Positions 16,286-26,609 of a stretch of 53,783 nucleotides of DNA are shown one piece after another. The translations under genes and the position numbers were made by a program. Within the stretch, counting starts at the first letter, position 1. Each line of letters opens with the position of its first letter. The stretch is from Streptomyces pacificus (GTDB taxonomy: Bacteria > Actinomycetota > Actinomycetes > Streptomycetales > Streptomycetaceae): contig NZ_BLLG01000027.1 of NCBI RefSeq assembly GCF_011766325.1, positions 1 to 53,783 of the forward strand, in the 5' to 3' direction. The notes beneath the pieces are model-generated. The model searched no databases. It saw nothing but the letters and a program-made list of their open reading frames with translations, and had not been told where the DNA came from.

Positions 16286-16539
16286 ATGTCCCCCCTCCCG
16301 GTGGTGACTCGCATGTGGTTACCAGGGCATAAAGACCGATAGTCCCACCACGCGTCAAGAGGCACACCGGCGACCTGGGCTTCTTCGTTATCCACCCGGT
16401 ACTCCGACCGACGCCCCGTATACCCAGAGTGTCCGGTTGCGACCGGATCGTTATGCTCAATTTCCGCTCAGATGTAATGACGCTGGTCGCAGCACCTCAT
16501 TAAGGTCCTCCCAACCGAGGAGGACGGAGCAAGAAGCCG
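16286..16539. promoter_or_regulatory. Divergent gluR / gluA control region
   Basis: This 254-bp spacer must contain the promoters of both gluRK (minus) and gluABCD (plus). An inverted repeat CCGGTTGCGACCGG lies at 16433-16446. Three similar GTTA(C/T)(C/G)C motifs lie at about 16318, 16387 and 16450 and could be OmpR-type half-sites. A TGTAAT hexamer near 16474 may be a -10 box for gluA. All are candidates by eye only. Confidence 0.45.
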
Positions 16540-17325
<786 letters not shown>

Positions 17326-17341
17326 ACCGCTGAACCGGTCC

Positions 17342-17368
17342 TTCCCCGGGCACCGTCGACCCGGGGAA
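17342..17368 (+). other. Hairpin between gluA and gluB
   Basis: A 9-bp perfect stem (TTCCCCGGG with CCCGGGGAA) and 9-base loop in the 88-base gluA-gluB spacer. With the second hairpin after gluB it brackets the binding-protein gene, a layout that commonly stabilises that part of the mRNA. Confidence 0.65.
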
Positions 17369-17413
17369 AGCTCTGCCGATCGCACACATCACGTCCAACC
17401 AAGGGAAGTCCAC

Positions 17414-18256
17414 ATGAAGTTCCGCAAGGCCTCCGCCGCCGCAGCGGCCGCCGCCGCTCTCGCCCTCACCGTCACGGCCTGTGGGGGCGACGGCAGCACC
17501 GACGACTCCGCGGGAGACGGGAGCGGCACCGGCAAGATCACGGTCGGGATCAAGTTCGACCAGCCCGGCATCGGCCTCAAGGAGCCGGACGGCTCGTTCT
17601 CCGGTATGGACGTGGAGGTCGCCAAGTACGTGGCCGGGGAGCTCGGCTACGACGAGAAGTCGATCACCTTCAAGGAGACCAAGAGCGCGGACCGCGAGAC
17701 CGCGCTGCAGAACGGTGACGTGGACTTCATCATCGCCTCCTACTCGATCAACGACGAGCGGAAGCAGAAGGTCGACTTCGCCGGACCGTACTTCCTGGCG
17801 CACCAGGACCTGCTGGTGCGCGCCGACGACACGAGCATCTCCGAGGCCACCGACCTCAACACCAAGAACCTCTGCTCGGTGACCGGTTCCACCTCGGCGC
17901 AGAACGTCAAGAACGACTTCGCCAAGGACGCCGGACTCGTCAACCGCGGCGGCTACTCGGAGTGCCTGGGCGCCCTGCAGAACAAGGTCGTGGACGCGCT
18001 GACCACCGACGACTCGATCCTTGCCGGATACGCGGCGCAGGACCAGTACAAGGGCAAGTTCAAGCTCGCCGGCCTGAACCTGTCCAACGAGAACTACGGC
18101 ATCGGCGTCAAGAAGGGCTCGGACCTGACCGCCAAGATCAACGAGGCGCTCGAGAAGATGGTCTCGGACGGCAGCTGGCAGAAGGTCATGGACGAGACCT
18201 TCGGCCCGGCGGGCTACGAGTTCGAGCCGGCTCCGAAGATCGGTGAGCTGAAGTAA
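17414..18256 (+). CDS. gluB: Glutamate-binding lipoprotein GluB
   Basis: The 280-residue product is the extracellular solute-binding protein of the GluABCD transporter. It opens MKFRKASAAAAAAAALALT and a lipobox VTAC, so the Cys should be lipidated and anchor the mature protein to the outer membrane face. The body is a family 3 (polar amino acid) binding domain, with KITVGIKFDQPGIGL, GMDVEVAKYVA, DVDFIIASYSIN and VDFAGPYF. The ATG at 17414 follows AAGGGAAG. Hairpins on both sides of the gene could raise its mRNA level over gluC and gluD, as expected for a binding protein needed in excess. Confidence 0.93.
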   Translation: MKFRKASAAAAAAAALALTVTACGGDGSTDDSAGDGSGTGKITVGIKFDQPGIGLKEPDGSFSGMDVEVAKYVAGELGYDEKSITFKETKSADRETALQNGDVDFIIASYSINDERKQKVDFAGPYFLAHQDLLVRADDTSISEATDLNTKNLCSVTGSTSAQNVKNDFAKDAGLVNRGGYSECLGALQNKVVDALTTDDSILAGYAAQDQYKGKFKLAGLNLSNENYGIGVKKGSDLTAKINEALEKMVSDGSWQKVMDETFGPAGYEFEPAPKIGELK

Positions 18257-18283
18257 CACCTCCCGGTCGGCCTGACCGGTCAT

Positions 18284-18317
18284 CAGGGGCGCGCGATCGC
18301 ACGGCCGCGCGCCCCTG
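18284..18317 (+). other. Hairpin between gluB and gluC
   Basis: A perfect 12-bp stem (CAGGGGCGCGCG with CGCGCGCCCCTG) and 10-base loop in the 96-base gluB-gluC spacer. It may act as a partial terminator or a 3' stabiliser for gluAB mRNA. Confidence 0.7.
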
Positions 18318-18352
18318 CCATCCATACACGCGCGCGGGATGCGGATAGTTCT

Positions 18353-19018
18353 GTGTTTGATTTCCTTGAAGGCTACGACCTGCTCGGGGCATTCTGGGTG
18401 ACATTGCAGCTCACGCTGTTGTCCGCCCTGTTTTCCCTGGTCTGGGGAACCGTTCTGGCCGGGATGCGGGTAGGTCCCGTACCGCTGATGCGCGGTTTCG
18501 CGACCGCCTACGTCAACATCGTCCGGAACACCCCGCTCACGGTCATCATCGTGTTCACCGCGCTGGGGCTGGCCGATGTGTACGGCGTGACGCTCGGCGC
18601 GGGCGACTTCGACTCGCAGTACTTCCGGCTGGCCGTCTTCGGCCTCTCGGCGTACACGGCAGCGTTCGTCTGCGAGGCATTGCGGTCGGGTATCAACACA
18701 GTGCCGCTGGGCCAAGCCGAGGCCGCGCGCGCGATCGGGCTGAGCTTCACCCAGGTGCTCACGCTCATAGTGCTGCCCCAGGCCTTCCGTTCGGTCGTCG
18801 GACCGCTGGCCAACGTGCTGATCGCGCTCACCAAGAACACCACGGTGGCGGCTGCCATCGGCGTCGCGGAGGCCGCCCTGTTGATGAAGGAAATGATCGA
18901 GAACGAAGCACAACTCGTGCTCATCGCCGCAGTGTTCGCGTTCGGCTTCGTGGTGCTGACGATGCCGACGGGCCTGCTGCTGGGCTGGGTCGGCAAGCGC
19001 GTGGCGGTGAAGCGATGA
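18353..19018 (+). CDS. gluC: Glutamate ABC transporter permease GluC
   Basis: The 221-residue membrane protein is one of two permeases of the glutamate transporter. It has about five hydrophobic segments and the EAA loop written EAARAIGLSFTQVLTLIVLPQAFR, which docks the ATPase GluA. FDFLEGYDLLGAFWVTLQLT at the start is typical of the HisM/GlnP permease family. The start is GTG at 18353; no strong ribosome binding site precedes it, so translation may be weaker than for gluB. Its 3' end overlaps gluD by 4 bases (ATGA), implying coupled translation. Confidence 0.92.
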   Translation: MFDFLEGYDLLGAFWVTLQLTLLSALFSLVWGTVLAGMRVGPVPLMRGFATAYVNIVRNTPLTVIIVFTALGLADVYGVTLGAGDFDSQYFRLAVFGLSAYTAAFVCEALRSGINTVPLGQAEAARAIGLSFTQVLTLIVLPQAFRSVVGPLANVLIALTKNTTVAAAIGVAEAALLMKEMIENEAQLVLIAAVFAFGFVVLTMPTGLLLGWVGKRVAVKR

Positions 19019-19929
19019 GTTCGGTCCTGTACGACACCCCCGGACCGAAGGCCCGGGTCCGCAACATCGCCTACACGGTCGTCTTTCTCGCCCTGCTCAT
19101 CGCGGGACTGTGGTGGGCGATCGCCCAGCTTGCCGAGAAGGGCCAGCTGGAGTGGGCGCTGTGGGAACCGTTCACCCGTCTCCCGGCGTGGGAGACGTAT
19201 CTGCTGCCGGGGCTCGCGAACACGCTCAAAGCGGCGGCGCTCTCCATGGTGATCGCCCTGCCGCTGGGTGCGCTCTTCGGAATCGCGCGGCTCTCCGACC
19301 ACGCGTGGATACGTGTGCCGGCGGGTGCGGTCGTCGAGTTCTTCCGCGCCATCCCGGTGCTGATCCTGATGCTGTTCGCCTTCCAGTTCTACGCGATGAA
19401 CACAGGCATCAGCAGCGAACAGCGGCCGTTGTACGCCGTGGTCACCGGGCTGGTGCTCTACAACGCGTCGGTGCTGGCCGAGATCGTGCGGGCGGGGATC
19501 CTGTCACTGCCCACCGGGCAGACGGAGGCGTCCAAGGCGATCGGCCTGCGCAAGGGCCAGATGATGACGCTGGTGCTGCTGCCCCAGGCCGTGACGGCCA
19601 TGCTGCCGGCGATCGTCAGCCAGCTCGTCGTCATCGTGAAGGACACCGCCCTCGGCGGCGTGATGTTCGGATTCACCGAGCTGCTGAACTCCCGTCAGAC
19701 GCTGGCCGCCAACTACGCCAACGTCATTCCGAGCTTCCTCGTGGTCGCGGTGATCTTCGTGTTGCTGAACTTCCTTCTCACGAGCTGCGCGAGCTGGCTG
19801 GAACGCAGGGTCCGGCGCGGCAAGAAGTCCAGCGGCCCCCTCGCGCCCACCGAACCCGGTGGCGGTCTGCAGACCGCCGGGGCGGTTCCCGCCAGGGGCG
19901 GCAACTCTGAGACCGTCAGCGGCCCTTGA
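19015..19929 (+). CDS. gluD: Glutamate ABC transporter permease GluD
   Basis: The 304-residue second permease overlaps gluC by 4 bases. It has about five to six membrane segments, an EAA loop (EASKAIGLRKGQMMTLVLLPQA) and a hydrophilic C-terminal tail of about 45 residues rich in Arg, Gly and Pro that extends beyond the permease domain. It should form the GluCD membrane core with GluC. The operon ends here; the ~700 bases that follow contain repeat copy B but no evident terminator. Confidence 0.92.
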   Translation: MSSVLYDTPGPKARVRNIAYTVVFLALLIAGLWWAIAQLAEKGQLEWALWEPFTRLPAWETYLLPGLANTLKAAALSMVIALPLGALFGIARLSDHAWIRVPAGAVVEFFRAIPVLILMLFAFQFYAMNTGISSEQRPLYAVVTGLVLYNASVLAEIVRAGILSLPTGQTEASKAIGLRKGQMMTLVLLPQAVTAMLPAIVSQLVVIVKDTALGGVMFGFTELLNSRQTLAANYANVIPSFLVVAVIFVLLNFLLTSCASWLERRVRRGKKSSGPLAPTEPGGGLQTAGAVPARGGNSETVSGP

Positions 19930-20626
19930 CACTCCGGTACGGCCTTCCGACCCGTTCCGCATCCAGCGGGCTCGTCGTCGGGGCCGTCGCCGGTAGCGGC
20001 TGTGTCGGGCTGTTGCCTGGTGGCGTCCGCGCCAGATCGACCAGTGCAGCAGCCCGGCCGGGGGCCGTGCCCCGCGAAGTGGTGCGGGTGGTGGGGCGCT
20101 CCGCGTTCCGGTTCGAGGTCCGTGCAGGTCTCCATGGAGACGACACCCCGCGCGGTGTCCCGCTCAGGCGGGCCGGACGTCCGATCCTACCGATTCACCG
20201 CCGGCGCCCCGCGGACTCCGCCGCCCTGATCCCCTGCACCACCCGGCCGGACGCCATCCGGCCTGGCCGCCATGCCGGGCCACCCACCGGAGTGCCTCGT
20301 GGCGTCGCGTAGCACGGGGCCGGCACCAGCCTCGGTCACTGATGACGGGTCGCCGACGGAGTCGGGTGACCTCTCGCTGCCGGTCACCGCCGGCGGACAG
20401 CGCAAGGGCCCGGATGTGCTCGGCGGTATCGTGCCTCGCGATGCGAGCCGGCTCGCCTTCCCCCCGTCGCCTCTCCTTCCCCCGGTACTCGGCGGCCTCA
20501 ACCCGCCCTTCATCGCTTGACGGCGGCAGCGGCAGTGGGTTGCATACGTTCTGTGATCGCGCACCGGGCGCCAACCTGCCCTTTCCCTCTGTTCCCTCCG
20601 TCCCGGCAGGTCCCAGGAGCAGCGCC
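19930..20626. other. Intergenic region gluD to monooxygenase, with repeat copy B
   Basis: Almost 700 bases without a supported protein gene. Copy B of the dispersed element occupies 20067-20258. Near the right end TTGACG (20517-20522) could be a -35 box for the monooxygenase gene, with TGCATA 18 bases downstream as a poor -10. Open frames across the region have no start signals or recognisable content. Confidence 0.6.
20067..20258 (-). repeat. Dispersed ~192-bp intergenic element, copy B
   Basis: The reverse complement aligns with 9741-9933 over the full length, about 80% identity by hand, with one single-base gap. Copy B lies downstream of gluD, again between genes. Its minus strand can form GACACC...GGTGTC and a hairpin matching the one in copy A, in which an A-U pair becomes a G-U pair. 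Sequence outside these limits is not alike, so the boundaries are fairly sharp. Confidence 0.85.
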
Positions 20627-22237
20627 GTGGATCCGGTGATCGTGGTCGGCGCGGGTCCGGTGGGACTCGCCCTCGCCCTCGCCCTCGCCGCGCAGGGCGT
20701 TCCCTCCGTGCTCCTCGACGAGGGCGGGGGCGAGGCCAAGGGCGACCCGCGCCCCGCGCGCACGGTCGTCCTGCGCGCCGACACCGCGGCCCTGGCCGAG
20801 CGGCTGGGCTGCTCCACGGTGCGCGACGAGGGGTTGCGCTGGGTGGGCTGGCGTGCGCTTCGACGCAAGCAGGAACTGCACCGGGTGGAGTTCCATGGAG
20901 AAGATCTACCCGCTCCCGTGCACATTCCGCAGCATGCGCTGACGCGGGGGCTGTGGAACGCCGTGGAAGCCTCCGATCTGGTGCAGGTCGCCGCACACCA
21001 CCGACTCGACGCGCTGGAACAGGACGGAAGCGGTATCACCGCGCACACACGCGGCCCCGAGGCGACCCGGTGGCGCGGGAGTTTCCTGGTCGGCTGCGAC
21101 GGGGCCCGCTCGACGGTCAGAAAACTCCTGGGCATCCGCTTCCCCGGCCGGACCGCGGTGGAACGCCACGCCGTCGCGGCCCTGCGCACCGAACTCCCCT
21201 GGCCGGGCGAAGGGGTAGTGCACCGGCTGCCACCGTGGCGGGCGGTCGGCGACGAGGTGACCGCCCGCCCTCTGGCCGACGGTGTGTGGCGGCTGGACTG
21301 GCTCCTGCCGGGCCGCGGCGAACTGGTCACGCCCGACGCACTGGTCTCACGGGTCCGGGACACCCTGGCCGGCTGGTGCGACGGTCCGCCGCAGTACGAC
21401 CTCCTCGACACCGGCGTCCACACCCTCCATCATCGGCTGGCCCGGCGCTGGCGGGCGGACCGCGCCTTCCTCACCGGAGACGCGGCGCATCTTCTCGGCG
21501 CGGTCGGCACCCAGGGGGTGGACGAGGGGCTGCGCGACGCCGACAACCTGGCGTGGAAACTGGCCCACGCCTGGCGCCACGGCGCCTCCGACCTCCTGCT
21601 CGACAGCTACCAGGCCGAACGGCGCACGGCGGTTGCCGCACGGCTGCGGGCTGCTGACCAGTCCCTGCCGATACTGCGCGGCACCGGGGGTCTTCGGAGC
21701 TGTCTGCCGGGCGCCTCCCGGGGGCACGGCGCCCTGCTGACGGACGGACACCTCGGGCTCGGTGCACTGGGCGCACCCCCCTCCTATCCGCACTCCCCCC
21801 TCACGCCCCAGCACACCGAGAGCCACGCCGCCGTCGCCACGCCTGTGGGCGCTCCGGTGGCGGACGTCGCCGTGACGACTCCCGAAGGATCGACCACCGG
21901 GCTTCGGCAGCGGCTGGGCAGAGCCCGGCTGCTGGTGGTGCTGGTCGCCCCCGGCACGGGGGTATGGGACCGGCGCCACTGGGTGACGGCGGGCGTCATG
22001 CCGCAGCTCGCCTCGGCGGTGTCGGAACTCCCCACCCGGGCGGAGCTGCTCGTAGCCGAGTCCTACCCGGGTGCGTCAGCGCACACGGTCCTGATGGTGA
22101 GACCGGACGGACACCTTGTGGCGGCCTTCGGAGGCGTGCGTCCCGCGGAGCTGTACGCCGCGGCCGACGCGGTGCGCGGGGGTGCGCCCGCGGCCTCAAA
22201 GGCCCCTTCCGAGCACGCCGCCGCCCGGCCGGACTGA
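20627..22237 (+). CDS. FAD-dependent monooxygenase (aromatic hydroxylase type)
   Basis: The 536-residue protein is a group A flavin monooxygenase like the PheA/TfdB hydroxylases. The N-terminus VDPVIVVGAGPVGLALALA holds the FAD dinucleotide motif GxGxxG. The VGCDGARSTVR block is the conserved DG motif, and GDAAHLLGAVGTQGVDEGLRDADNLAWKL is the second FAD motif, with LGAVGTQGVDEG in place of the common PPxGGxGxNxG. The C-terminal ~120 residues resemble the thioredoxin-like tail of these enzymes. The GTG at 20627 follows AGGAG at 8 bases. It would use NAD(P)H and O2; the substrate is unknown. No biosynthetic neighbours are present, so it stands alone. Confidence 0.88.
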   Translation: MDPVIVVGAGPVGLALALALAAQGVPSVLLDEGGGEAKGDPRPARTVVLRADTAALAERLGCSTVRDEGLRWVGWRALRRKQELHRVEFHGEDLPAPVHIPQHALTRGLWNAVEASDLVQVAAHHRLDALEQDGSGITAHTRGPEATRWRGSFLVGCDGARSTVRKLLGIRFPGRTAVERHAVAALRTELPWPGEGVVHRLPPWRAVGDEVTARPLADGVWRLDWLLPGRGELVTPDALVSRVRDTLAGWCDGPPQYDLLDTGVHTLHHRLARRWRADRAFLTGDAAHLLGAVGTQGVDEGLRDADNLAWKLAHAWRHGASDLLLDSYQAERRTAVAARLRAADQSLPILRGTGGLRSCLPGASRGHGALLTDGHLGLGALGAPPSYPHSPLTPQHTESHAAVATPVGAPVADVAVTTPEGSTTGLRQRLGRARLLVVLVAPGTGVWDRRHWVTAGVMPQLASAVSELPTRAELLVAESYPGASAHTVLMVRPDGHLVAAFGGVRPAELYAAADAVRGGAPAASKAPSEHAAARPD

Positions 22238-22558
22238 CCTGCCTGCCAGCCAGCCAGCCGTATTGCGTATGCCGGTCGCCCCGCGCGGAGGCACGGCATC
22301 CGTGCGGCCGGCCGGCACATCCCGTACCGAACGCGTTGTCGTCAACTTGACCCGGCCCTGAATCGGACGGGCTGCCTGAACCGGAGCCTGGAGCCGTACC
22401 GAACACGCACCCTATGAACCGTACGGGCTGCCTGGACCGGCCGGGGTACCGGACCCTACGCGCATCCCCGAACCAAGGGGGCCTACGTCAGAGCAGTCCT
22501 GAGAGGTGGAGCGGAGTCGGAGTCCGAGCCGCAACCGGGCGGGGGTCCGGGGCAGTCC
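22238..22558. other. Convergent intergenic region, monooxygenase to recX
   Basis: About 320 bases between convergent genes, with no gene. Imperfect direct repeats of CGGGCTGCCTG(A/G)ACCGG occur twice (about 22365 and 22424). No strong terminator hairpin was found. Confidence 0.5.
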
Positions 22559-23152
22559 TCAGGAGAGGCCGTCCTCCAAGCCGTCCAGTGCCTCGGTGTC
22601 CTCACCCTCCTCCTCTAGTGCCCTGCGGACCACCCTCAGGGCCATCCCCTCCGGATACCCCTTGCGGGCGAGCGCGCCCGCAAGGCGGCGGAGCCGCCGA
22701 TCCCGGTCGAGGCCCCGGGTGGAGCGCAGCTTCCTGGTGACCAGCTCGCGCGCCGTCTCTTCTTCCTGGTCGGCGTCGAGCCGGCCGACCGCCTCCTCGA
22801 TCAGCCCCGGATCGACGCCTTTGGTGCGCAGTTCACGCGCGAGAGCGCGTCGGGCGAGCCCCCGGCCGTGGTGCCGTGACTCCACCCAGGCACCCGCGAA
22901 CGCCGCATCGTCGATGAGGCCGACGTCCTCGAAGCGGGACAGCACCACTTCGGCGACGTCGTCCGGGATGTCTCGTCTGCGGAGCGCCTCGGCGAGCTGT
23001 CTCCGGGTCCGGGGGGTGCCGGTGAGCAGGCGCAGGCAGATCGCCCTCGCCCTCTCCGCCGGGTCCTGGGGCGGCAGCTCCTCATCGGCCCTCGACGACG
23101 CTGAGCTGCCGCCCGTCCCCTGCGCGGTACGCCGCGCGCTCGGATCGGGCAC
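22559..23152 (-). CDS. recX: Regulatory protein RecX
   Basis: The 197-residue product modulates RecA filaments, generally as an inhibitor. It shows the RecX three-helix repeats: RARAICLRLLTGTPRTRRQLAEAL, then SRFEDVGLIDDAAFAGAWVESR and LRTKGVDPGLIEEA. A low-complexity N-terminal extension of about 30 residues precedes the domain. The start is GTG at 23152, eight bases after the recA stop codon, so recA and recX form an operon, as in most actinobacteria. Confidence 0.93.
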   Translation of the reverse strand: MPDPSARRTAQGTGGSSASSRADEELPPQDPAERARAICLRLLTGTPRTRRQLAEALRRRDIPDDVAEVVLSRFEDVGLIDDAAFAGAWVESRHHGRGLARRALARELRTKGVDPGLIEEAVGRLDADQEEETARELVTRKLRSTRGLDRDRRLRRLAGALARKGYPEGMALRVVRRALEEEGEDTEALDGLEDGLS

Positions 23153-23160
23153 GATGCCGC

Positions 23161-24294
<1,134 letters not shown>

Positions 24295-24431
24295 GGGTTC
24301 CACCCGGTTTGCTTGAGTCGATCGCTTCACGTCCAAGACGCTAACCCCTGCCTCTGACAACGCGCCCCGACGTCCTCGAGCCTGTGGACAACCCGGCGGG
24401 AACCCCGGGACCCCGAGGCCGGACCTCTATA

Positions 24432-24458
24432 AGAATAGATGTTCGATTTTGGTGTCAA
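24432..24458 (-). promoter_or_regulatory. recA promoter with LexA (SOS) box
   Basis: Read on the minus strand, TTGACA (24453-24458) is a perfect -35 hexamer. Within the following spacer and -10 area lies TCGAACATCTATTCT (24432-24446), close to the actinobacterial SOS box (TCGAAC-N4-GTTCGA) and to SOS boxes reported before other Streptomyces recA genes. The overlap implies LexA repression of recA. The exact -10 hexamer is uncertain. Confidence 0.75.
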
Positions 24459-24492
24459 GCGCGTCGCTGCACCGTGCGCCACACCCTGCCCC

Positions 24493-24521
24493 GGCCCGTC
24501 GCGGCACTGCCGCGACGGGCC
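24493..24521 (-). terminator. Terminator between the AI-2E-type gene and recA
   Basis: A perfect 13-bp stem (GGCCCGTCGCGGC with GCCGCGACGGGCC) and 3-base loop, about 85 bases past the upstream stop codon and before the recA promoter. It separates the two minus-strand transcripts. Confidence 0.75.
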
Positions 24522-24603
24522 CCGGCGGCACGCCGGGGCGACCGCCGGGACGCGCCCGGAGCCCGGGCCTTCGGGCGGACGGCCGCGATCCCTGAGGGGG
24601 CCC

Positions 24604-25953
24604 TCAGCCGCCGCCCTTCCTGCCGGCCGCCGCCCCGCCCCTCTTGCCGCGCAGGGCCCGCTGGACCCGGGCCAGTACCACCTCGCCGTGCCTCCGGTGC
24701 CCGTGCACACGCGGGTCCTCCGTCACCGTGTACCGCTTCACATAGGCCCCGAGGAAGGCTTGCAGCGTGGCGACGGCCGGGATCGCGATCAGCGCGCCGA
24801 CGGCACCGAGCAGGGCGGTGCCGGCGATGACCGACCCGAACGCCACCGCAGGATGGATGTCCACGGTCCGGGCGGTGAGCTTCGGCTGCAGTACGTAGTT
24901 CTCGAACTGCTGGTAGATCAGCACGAAGCCCAGCACCCACAGCGCATACCAGGGGTTGGTCGTGAAGGCGATGAGCATCGGCAGGGCACCCGCGAGATAG
25001 GTGCCGATGGTCGGGATGAACTGCGAGACCAGTCCCACCCACACGGCCAGCGCCGGGGCATAGGGCACATCCAGCATCGCGAGCAGCACGTAGTGGGCGA
25101 ACCCCGAGATCAGCGCCATCAGGCCGCGCGAGTACAGATATCCGCCGGTCTTGTCGACGGCGATCTCCCACGCCCTCAGCACCTCGGCCTGCTTGGACGG
25201 CGGCAGCACCGAGCACAGCGCGCGCCGCAGCCTCGGCCCGTCCGCCGCGAAGTAGAAGGAGAAAAGGAAGATCGTCAGCAGTTTGAACAGACCGCCGAGC
25301 ACCGTCGCGGAGACATCGAGTACACCGGTCGCGCCGTTCTGCACGTACTTCTGCAGCCAGTCCGAACGCAGCAGGCTGTCCTGGATCGCGACCCTGGACA
25401 GTTCGCTGTGGAAGGTCCTGTTGATCCAGTTGATCACCTGGTCCAGGTACTCGGGGAAATCCTCGACCATCTCGACGATCTGACCGGCCAGCATCGAGCC
25501 GAGCACCACGACGAAGCCGACACTCGCGGCCAGCACCGCGATGAAGACGAGGAAGGTGGCGATGCCGCGGCGTATGCCGCGGGCCGCCATCCGGCCGACG
25601 GCCGGCTCGATCGCGAGCGCCAGGAAGAACGCGATCAGCACATTGACCAACAGACCGATCAGCTGGTGGAAGGCCCAGCTGCCGAGCTGGAAGCACCCGT
25701 AGAGGGCCAGCGCCAGCACCATCGCGCGGGGCAGCCAGCGGGGCATCCGGAGCTGTGGGACCGCCGCGCCCGCTGCCCGGCAGTCCCCGCCGCTCCCGCC
25801 GCTCCCGTCCGGCGCGGCTGCGGGCGGGGGGACGGCCCCCCGGGCCGGGGCACCTGCCGCGCCACTTCCGGCGCCGCCGTCCGGCCGCCCGGCCTCCGCG
25901 TGCCGGGAGGCCGGGCGGTTCTCTTCCTGGGTGGTCCCGTCGTCCGCTGCCAC
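24604..25953 (-). CDS. AI-2E family transporter-like membrane protein
   Basis: The 449-residue protein belongs to the AI-2E (TqsA/PerM) permease-like family. After a disordered Ala/Gly/Pro-rich cytoplasmic N-terminus of about 75 residues come two or three membrane helices (AMVLALALYGCFQLGSWAF, LLVNVLIAFFLALAIEP, FLVFIAVLAASVGFVVVLG). A long soluble segment follows, and then a cluster of helices with FIPTIGTYLAGALPMLIAF and ENYVLQPKLT, a hallmark of the family. The tail is Lys/Arg/Gly-rich. The start is taken as GTG at 25953, about 10 bases after AGGCGAG. Family members export signals or ions, or are uncharacterised; the substrate here is unknown. Confidence 0.85.
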   Translation of the reverse strand: MAADDGTTQEENRPASRHAEAGRPDGGAGSGAAGAPARGAVPPPAAAPDGSGGSGGDCRAAGAAVPQLRMPRWLPRAMVLALALYGCFQLGSWAFHQLIGLLVNVLIAFFLALAIEPAVGRMAARGIRRGIATFLVFIAVLAASVGFVVVLGSMLAGQIVEMVEDFPEYLDQVINWINRTFHSELSRVAIQDSLLRSDWLQKYVQNGATGVLDVSATVLGGLFKLLTIFLFSFYFAADGPRLRRALCSVLPPSKQAEVLRAWEIAVDKTGGYLYSRGLMALISGFAHYVLLAMLDVPYAPALAVWVGLVSQFIPTIGTYLAGALPMLIAFTTNPWYALWVLGFVLIYQQFENYVLQPKLTARTVDIHPAVAFGSVIAGTALLGAVGALIAIPAVATLQAFLGAYVKRYTVTEDPRVHGHRRHGEVVLARVQRALRGKRGGAAAGRKGGG

Positions 25954-26101
25954 GGAGCAAGTCTCGCCTACCACGGTGGCGCCCGGCGCGGGCCTGTGGA
26001 CAAGGCGCGGACCACGGGCCGGGGTCGGCACATCGCGGGACCACACGGTCCCCGGAGCGGACCGCGGGACGCAGGGGACCGACCCGGGCCAGGGGCCGGG
26101 G

Positions 26102-26197
26102 CGGGCGCCGGGCCGGAGGGCGGGGCGGGCGCCGGGCCGGAGGGCGGGGCGGGCGCCGGGCCGGAGGGCGGGGCGGGCGCCGGGCCGGAGGGCGGGG
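26102..26197. repeat. Four tandem 24-bp GC-only repeats
   Basis: Four identical 24-base units (26102-26125, 26126-26149, 26150-26173, 26174-26197), each almost entirely G and C, with a degenerate fifth copy on the left and a partial one on the right. They lie between the AI-2E-type gene and the DUF3046 gene, ending about 10 bases from the latter's stop codon. Being in multiples of 24, the array stays open in several frames, but it is not within a supported gene. Confidence 0.95.
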
Positions 26198-26208
26198 CGG
26201 GCGCCCGG

Positions 26209-26403
26209 TCAGCGCCTGTCCGCGGGGATCCCGGCCGCCGCGCACACGCCGCGCCACACGTCCTTCGTCTCCCAGCCGGCCGCCAGCGCCTCGTACACCG
26301 TCCGGCCCCCGAGTTCCGCCATCACATGGTCGCGTGCGAAGGAGTCGGCGTAGACCGCACCGAAGTGCTCTTCCATCCGCTCCCAGAAAGTCGTCAGCCG
26401 CAT
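26209..26403 (-). CDS. DUF3046 domain protein
   Basis: The 64-residue protein MRLTTFWERMEEHFG... with YADSFARDHVMAELGGRT, EALAAGWETKDVWRGVC and a Cys-containing end matches the small actinobacterial DUF3046 family. It is commonly encoded near recA. It is soluble, probably helical, and has no known function. The ATG at 26403 is clear. The 24-bp repeat array follows directly downstream. The family's position beside recA-recX in many actinobacteria hints at a DNA-repair link, but this is context only. Confidence 0.88.
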   Translation of the reverse strand: MRLTTFWERMEEHFGAVYADSFARDHVMAELGGRTVYEALAAGWETKDVWRGVCAAAGIPADRR

Positions 26404-26609
26404 GACATCAGTATCCGCCCACCCGAGAGGTCCAGCCCCGTCCGTACGCTGTGCGCGAAGCCCGTTCGCCCCTGTCCGCCGGAGCAGGGCCGGAGCACCT
26501 CCGGCACGCGCCGTGCCATACCGTCGCGCGACACGAGCACCGGTCGTCTCCGGCTCTCGTCCACGGCCCCTCGCCCCTCGCCCCGGCTCCGCGGGACGGG
26601 GCCGCCGGC

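Larger units (their letters stand above)
24295..24603. other. recA upstream region
   Basis: About 309 bases between recA and the AI-2E-type gene. It contains the recA promoter with SOS-like box (24432-24458) and the terminator of the upstream gene (24493-24521). It is markedly AT-richer than its surroundings around 24427-24458. No gene is present. Confidence 0.7.

Noticed and set aside
19713..20146. Short open frames over repeat copy B, with parallels in copy A (DLEPER and RRPADSAAL-type peptides)
   Set aside because: The two copies share similar peptides only because the DNA is similar; differences fall at all codon positions and there is no ribosome binding site, so a protein was not called.
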